Assembly: GCA_008694505.1 (NCBI GenBank)
Contig: VZDJ01000219.1
Span: forward strand, 1,900,526 to 1,964,525
Length of the DNA stretch: 64,000 nucleotides
Origin: Cyanoderma ruficeps
Taxonomy: Eukaryota > Chordata > Aves > Passeriformes > Timaliidae
Direction of reading: 5' to 3'
Shown: positions 60,001 to 64,000 of the stretch, one piece after another
Layout: each line of letters begins with the position of its first letter
Position numbering within the stretch: position 1 is the first letter of the stretch
The notes under the pieces: model-generated
What the model saw: only the letters and a program-made list of their open reading frames with translations
The model's database searches: none
Told to the model about the DNA's origin: nothing
Translations under genes and position numbers: made by a program

Positions 60001-63000
60001 TATCTGTTGCAGAATTCCAGAGTACAGACCCTCCAGCCCCCTGTTCTTACTTGTGATCTCCAAGAGGATCCATGAGGATTGATGAGGGAAGCTGCAGACC
60101 AGACACGATGGCTCCTCTTGCCTGAGTGCCCCGAGCCCCTTCTGGAGCCATGGCCACTAAACAATCTGAGAGAATTCAGCCTGTGACCCCTGCAGCCCTT
60201 GGCTCCTCTTTAAATTGCCAATTAGAAAGAGTTGCAGTGATGGATTTTGTGCTGGCTCTCCTTGTGTACCTGACACTGGATCAAAGCTACTATCTCATTT
60301 CATGCAGGCAAGCTAGCAGCTGATAGACAGCAAGGGCTGTCAGTCATTGTCAAAATAGGCTGCATGTCTATTTATTTATTCTGTAATTAATTTTAGGCAG
60401 AGTTAATGGCACAAGTCCCTTTTCAGAGTGCAATGCAGTTCTATAAAACTAAGAAAAACAAGGGTAGGCAATCACTGCCCTGTACATAAAAATCACTGGA
60501 AGGCAACTGAGGACATGATCAGTTTGCAAGTAATGAAAATAGCCTGCTAATAAAATAAGAGACTGGGAAAACGAGAAGAAAATTTATAACAAAGGCATTT
60601 TAAGGTACTGAGTCAGAGAGGTGGGAACTGCTGGAGGGGAACACTGCCAAAGACAGCCTTGTCTGTTCAAGTATCAAAATGATGCTTCCACCCACTGTGA
60701 GAGAAGATTTGAGTGACAAGCCAGGGCTGCGCTGCTGCTGCAGCACGCACAGAAGTTGGCACACATACACACATAAACACACAAAACCCAAAAACAAACC
60801 CACCCAGAAAGAGATACAAAGAGAGAAGCTGAACATGCTGAATTCTGTCAACTGCAAGAAAGGATGTGAGATATGTGTGGGTGACAAGTCAGGAATGCAG
60901 CATTTCGAGAGAAAAGCACACTTTCTCTTTTTCTTCTTCCTTCAAAAGCACAGTGTAAGTGTAAGATGATACTTGCTATGATTATGAACATCTAAAATGC
61001 TTACCAATAGTTATTTCTTCTTTGATTTATCTTTTTTTCTCTATCTCATTTCTTCTCAGCCCTACCCTGCATTCTTGCTCTATCAAAGTGGAAAACACCA
61101 TCATTCTACCTTTCATTAAGGTTCATAGTCTGGATTTTTGTTTTTGACTCATTTTCTTGCCTCACATTCAGGCTTTGACAAAGTTTTTGCAGAATTTTTT
61201 CTGCATTGCATCTCTAGGTCAGAATTCTGCCCTGGGTTCCAGTAATTAAAATCTACATTAAATAAACACGTTTTTCTCCACATTGATAAATTCAGTCTTC
61301 TTCAGTCACATTTATGTGCAACCCTGCTTCAATAATGATATTGTTAATTTATTAATCTAACCTTCAGCTGTGTGTCTCTTCTTTCCCAGTCTTGTTCCAG
61401 GTCTTTTATCTTATGGAACATGAGCTTCATGTTCTAACTTCATTTACAGACCCCCTTCACTTGGTACTGCTCACTGCTTGAATTCTGACTTTTACATTTC
61501 TAGGACTTCGGATAGGATGCTTTTCAAAGTCAAATTTTACAGCTTTTTTTTTTTTTTTGAGTTGTTTCCTATGCTCAGTCTCCCCTCTGGAGGCCCCATT
61601 TGCCCTCCATTATCCACAAGATGTTATCTGCCCCATCACCCCTCTATAAAACTGCCTTTACCACAGTGTTCCCCCCAGTTGAGAAGTCACACTGCTGGTG
61701 TGTTTATTACACTGCATTGTCACTATTTTTTCCTGCATCTTCATATCTGTCAATTGGTTCCCATTCATTCCCTTTGAACTTGTATTGAGGGGGTACATCC
61801 CTGGAGTCAGGTGCTGCTTTGATCTATTTCCTTTGCATGTAAAGCATTAACCACAACAGTTCGCCTTTAACTTACACCATTGCTTAGGATAACATCTTAA
61901 TAATGCCACAAACCTGGCTTTTTCCCTACACTGCTGTTCCTCTGCAGCCCTTTGCTCTGCAAACCCATCTGGTGGTGGCACCACCATGTTTGAGCCACCC
62001 TCCCTCACTTGCCTGACCCTCAGCCTGTTACTGCAGTTGCAGGGAGGCACTTTCAGAGCTCAGGACCCACTCCCCAGTCTGACTGTGCCACGGGAGGCAC
62101 AAAGTGCTGCCTCACCTCAGCTCCCATCTCTTCTGTGAGGCCATGGCCATGTGCAGCACAGGCAAAGGAAAAGGGGATTCAGTGTCCCCTCACCTTCTCC
62201 TTCGGAGTCCAGGGAGCTTCTGTCTGCTTAACCTACTTCCAGTTCCTAAAATTTCGAGCCAAGTTATGATGACACACAGTGTTTCCCTGACCCACAGAGA
62301 GAGGAAATATACGCTCCTATACACTACCAGTGTGGGCTGGACATCATTCATTCCTGTGGGCCATGAGCTCTACAGTAATGAACCAAGTACTGAGTTATTC
62401 TGCAGGATCCACCCCAAAATTTCATGTTGTCCCCATTGCAATCACTCCCAGAACACTGTATGCCACTGGGAGCATTCTGGACACGGCACAACGAGAGCAG
62501 TTTCAAGCAGTGTATTCAGTGGATGAAAAAACATTACTTTATGCACTGTTGTCCAAGCAGAAAGCCTCTGAAAAGCCTCAGAGCAAGATGAGTCTCAAAC
62601 AACTGAAATTAGGTAACAACTGAAAAAATGCAAGAGTTGCTACTTCTAGCAATTATACCTTACTTACCTAATAATTGACAGGTTTTTTTTACCTTTTTTT
62701 ATACAGAGATTAATAGCCCACACATAACAAAGAAAATGGCAATGGTAGGAATACTGTGGTGCAAACAGCAAATCCATTAGAATAAATTTAAAGAGAGACT
62801 ACACTTTACAGCTTTGTAACTATTTCAAACTAAATAGGTGTTGCAAAAGAAATAAAAAGAAATTTTAAAAAACCTACCCTTCTTTTTATACTTATTAAAG
62901 TGGCGCCGTCCTTTGCCAGTAAGCCAAAAACAAACAGAATGAAAATAAAATAATGAAAAACCCACACAAAGAGAACAGGAAAAGAAATTGCGAATAACAT

Positions 63001-64000
63001 AAATCTGAATAATTAGAACTCTTAAAATTAGATTAAAAAGTCAACTGATCAAACATCGCACAGATTTCTGGTTTAAAAAAATTCCAAAGCCTTAATTTCA
63101 TTTAGATTAAAATATTAAACATGTTTCTTATGACATTGCATAATCAACGAGAAGTATCTGCTAAATGGCAACTTCATGGCAGTTGATATAAGCTACTTGA
63201 CTCCATTTTTGTCCTCCTTTCACAAAGGGGACACCATCTCTTAGCAGGCAATGCTCATCATATCAATGTAGAAACCCAATGTGATGGTGGCATTGTTCAC
63301 CTTTTCAGATTAGCTGAAGATGCTTAGGATGCAAATCCAAGTATTTTAAAATGCAAAATTCAGGGAAGCTCTGCTCCCAGTTGCAAAACAGTATTTGACA
63401 GTGTCTTTGGAAGTGGTTTTGTTAAAGGAGCGGAAGAGTTGCTTGCCTTTCAATTACCTTATGAGATGAAATGAAATTATAGCCAAGTCTGAGTCACTTC
63501 TAGGAACTCAACTCATTTTGACACTGAACTCCATTCCCAGGTGGTGAAAGGCAGGATGAAGGATGCCTGCCTGCAGATTCACCACAGACCTTGAAAATCC
63601 AAACTATCATCGGACATAAACAGCAAGAATTCTAAGCAAGAAGGACTTCTTGATATATTTCAGTAGTTATATCACAGGGGTTACAGAAAAATAGAGGTGA
63701 ATAGAAAAAGGTGACAACACACCAAAAAATAAGATAATCACAGTTGCATGTCTGATTCTTTAATTGATCCTTGGCCAGAGCATCACTTTTCACCAATAAC
63801 TTCGAGACATAATTGTGGACAAGAGGTTACTCACAGTGCAGTTCAATTCACAGCAAATCTTCCACTGGCTTTAACTGTACACACTTGCTTTATCAGGACA
63901 CATCTCTGCATGGAATTATCCTTTGATTATCAGATTTTCTTTTTCTTTGTATGCTATATCTTATCCCCACGAGATCAAAATGTATCATTACCTTTTTTGT
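48027..64000 (-). other. Intron upstream of the EGF2-3 exon, continuing past the right edge (at least 16 kb)
   Basis: The exon for EGF1 was expected next but no matching cysteine pattern is seen in this part, so it lies beyond the window. The sequence is AT-rich with less AT-rich patches at 49880-50100, 50440-50690, 52600-53000 and 61950-62530. Short open frames in these have no family resemblance. The stretch 55905-56225 reads like conserved non-coding DNA. A CA-rich simple stretch lies at 60759-60802 and a poly-T run at 61543-61558. I see no CR1 or LTR fragment that I can name here. Confidence 0.7.
55905..56225. promoter_or_regulatory. Candidate conserved non-coding element
   Basis: The stretch has TTTAATTAATCC at 55937-55948, TTTAATTAAACC at 56073-56084, and two ATCGAT words (56046-56051 and within 56198-56205) typical of ONECUT/CUX-type sites, with no repeat features. 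Dense homeodomain-like words are common in enhancers of neural genes. The call is inference without alignment. Confidence 0.3.

Noticed and set aside
60759..60802. CA-rich microsatellite
   Set aside because: The CA words are interrupted and drift into A- and C-rich sequence; it is not a clean microsatellite worth a separate entry.
62009..62623. Overlapping plus-strand open frames near the right edge
   Set aside because: Three frames overlap with unrelated translations, a sign of chance openness in less AT-rich sequence.
48027..64000. Search for the EGF1 exon and transmembrane-side exons
   Set aside because: No six-cysteine EGF pattern or acceptor-flanked coding block of the expected kind was found on the minus strand; these exons must lie beyond the window.

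Overview
The window is a stretch of vertebrate, almost certainly avian, nuclear DNA. Long AT-rich introns hold a few short exons with GT-AG splice sites. The interspersed repeats are of bird type: several CR1 LINE 3' ends and solo-LTR-like fragments. The repeat mix looks neoavian, perhaps a songbird, but the species cannot be fixed from the sequence. There are no operons, CRISPR arrays or other bacterial features.

One gene fills the window: an internal part of a teneurin on the minus strand, best matched from memory to TENM2. Seven coding exons are visible, from 5' (right) to 3' (left): EGF2-3 (47832-48026), EGF4-5 (42284-42484), EGF6-7 (40522-40707, or to 40495 with a downstream donor), EGF8 (17896-18042), cysteine-rich region and start of the TTR-like domain (6903-7113), TTR-like domain (2562-2681), and end of TTR-like domain into the FN-plug (369-630). 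They join in frame across all six internal junctions and give 440 complete codons (449 with the longer EGF6-7 exon). The EGF1 exon and everything upstream lie beyond base 64000. The NHL, YD-shell and C-terminal exons lie to the left of base 1.

The protein is a type II transmembrane, disulphide-linked dimeric adhesion receptor at synapses. The part encoded here is the dimerising EGF stalk and the base of the large extracellular head.

The rest is intron: 1.9, 4.2, 10.8, 22.5, 1.6 and 5.3 kb between exons, plus at least 16 kb on the right edge. The introns contain CR1 fragments (one very old), two recognisable LTR fragments and one more candidate, an old palindromic MITE-like element, a GC-rich block with an 81-bp duplication and a G-quadruplex motif beside the EGF8 exon, and several stretches that read like conserved non-coding DNA.

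No undescribed biological system is evident. The two most interesting signals concern splicing. A 24-bp minisatellite has copied the exon 5' splice site three times at 6824-6919. A GT/GC pair of alternative donors 27 nt apart at 40494-40521 would add or remove nine residues between EGF7 and EGF8.
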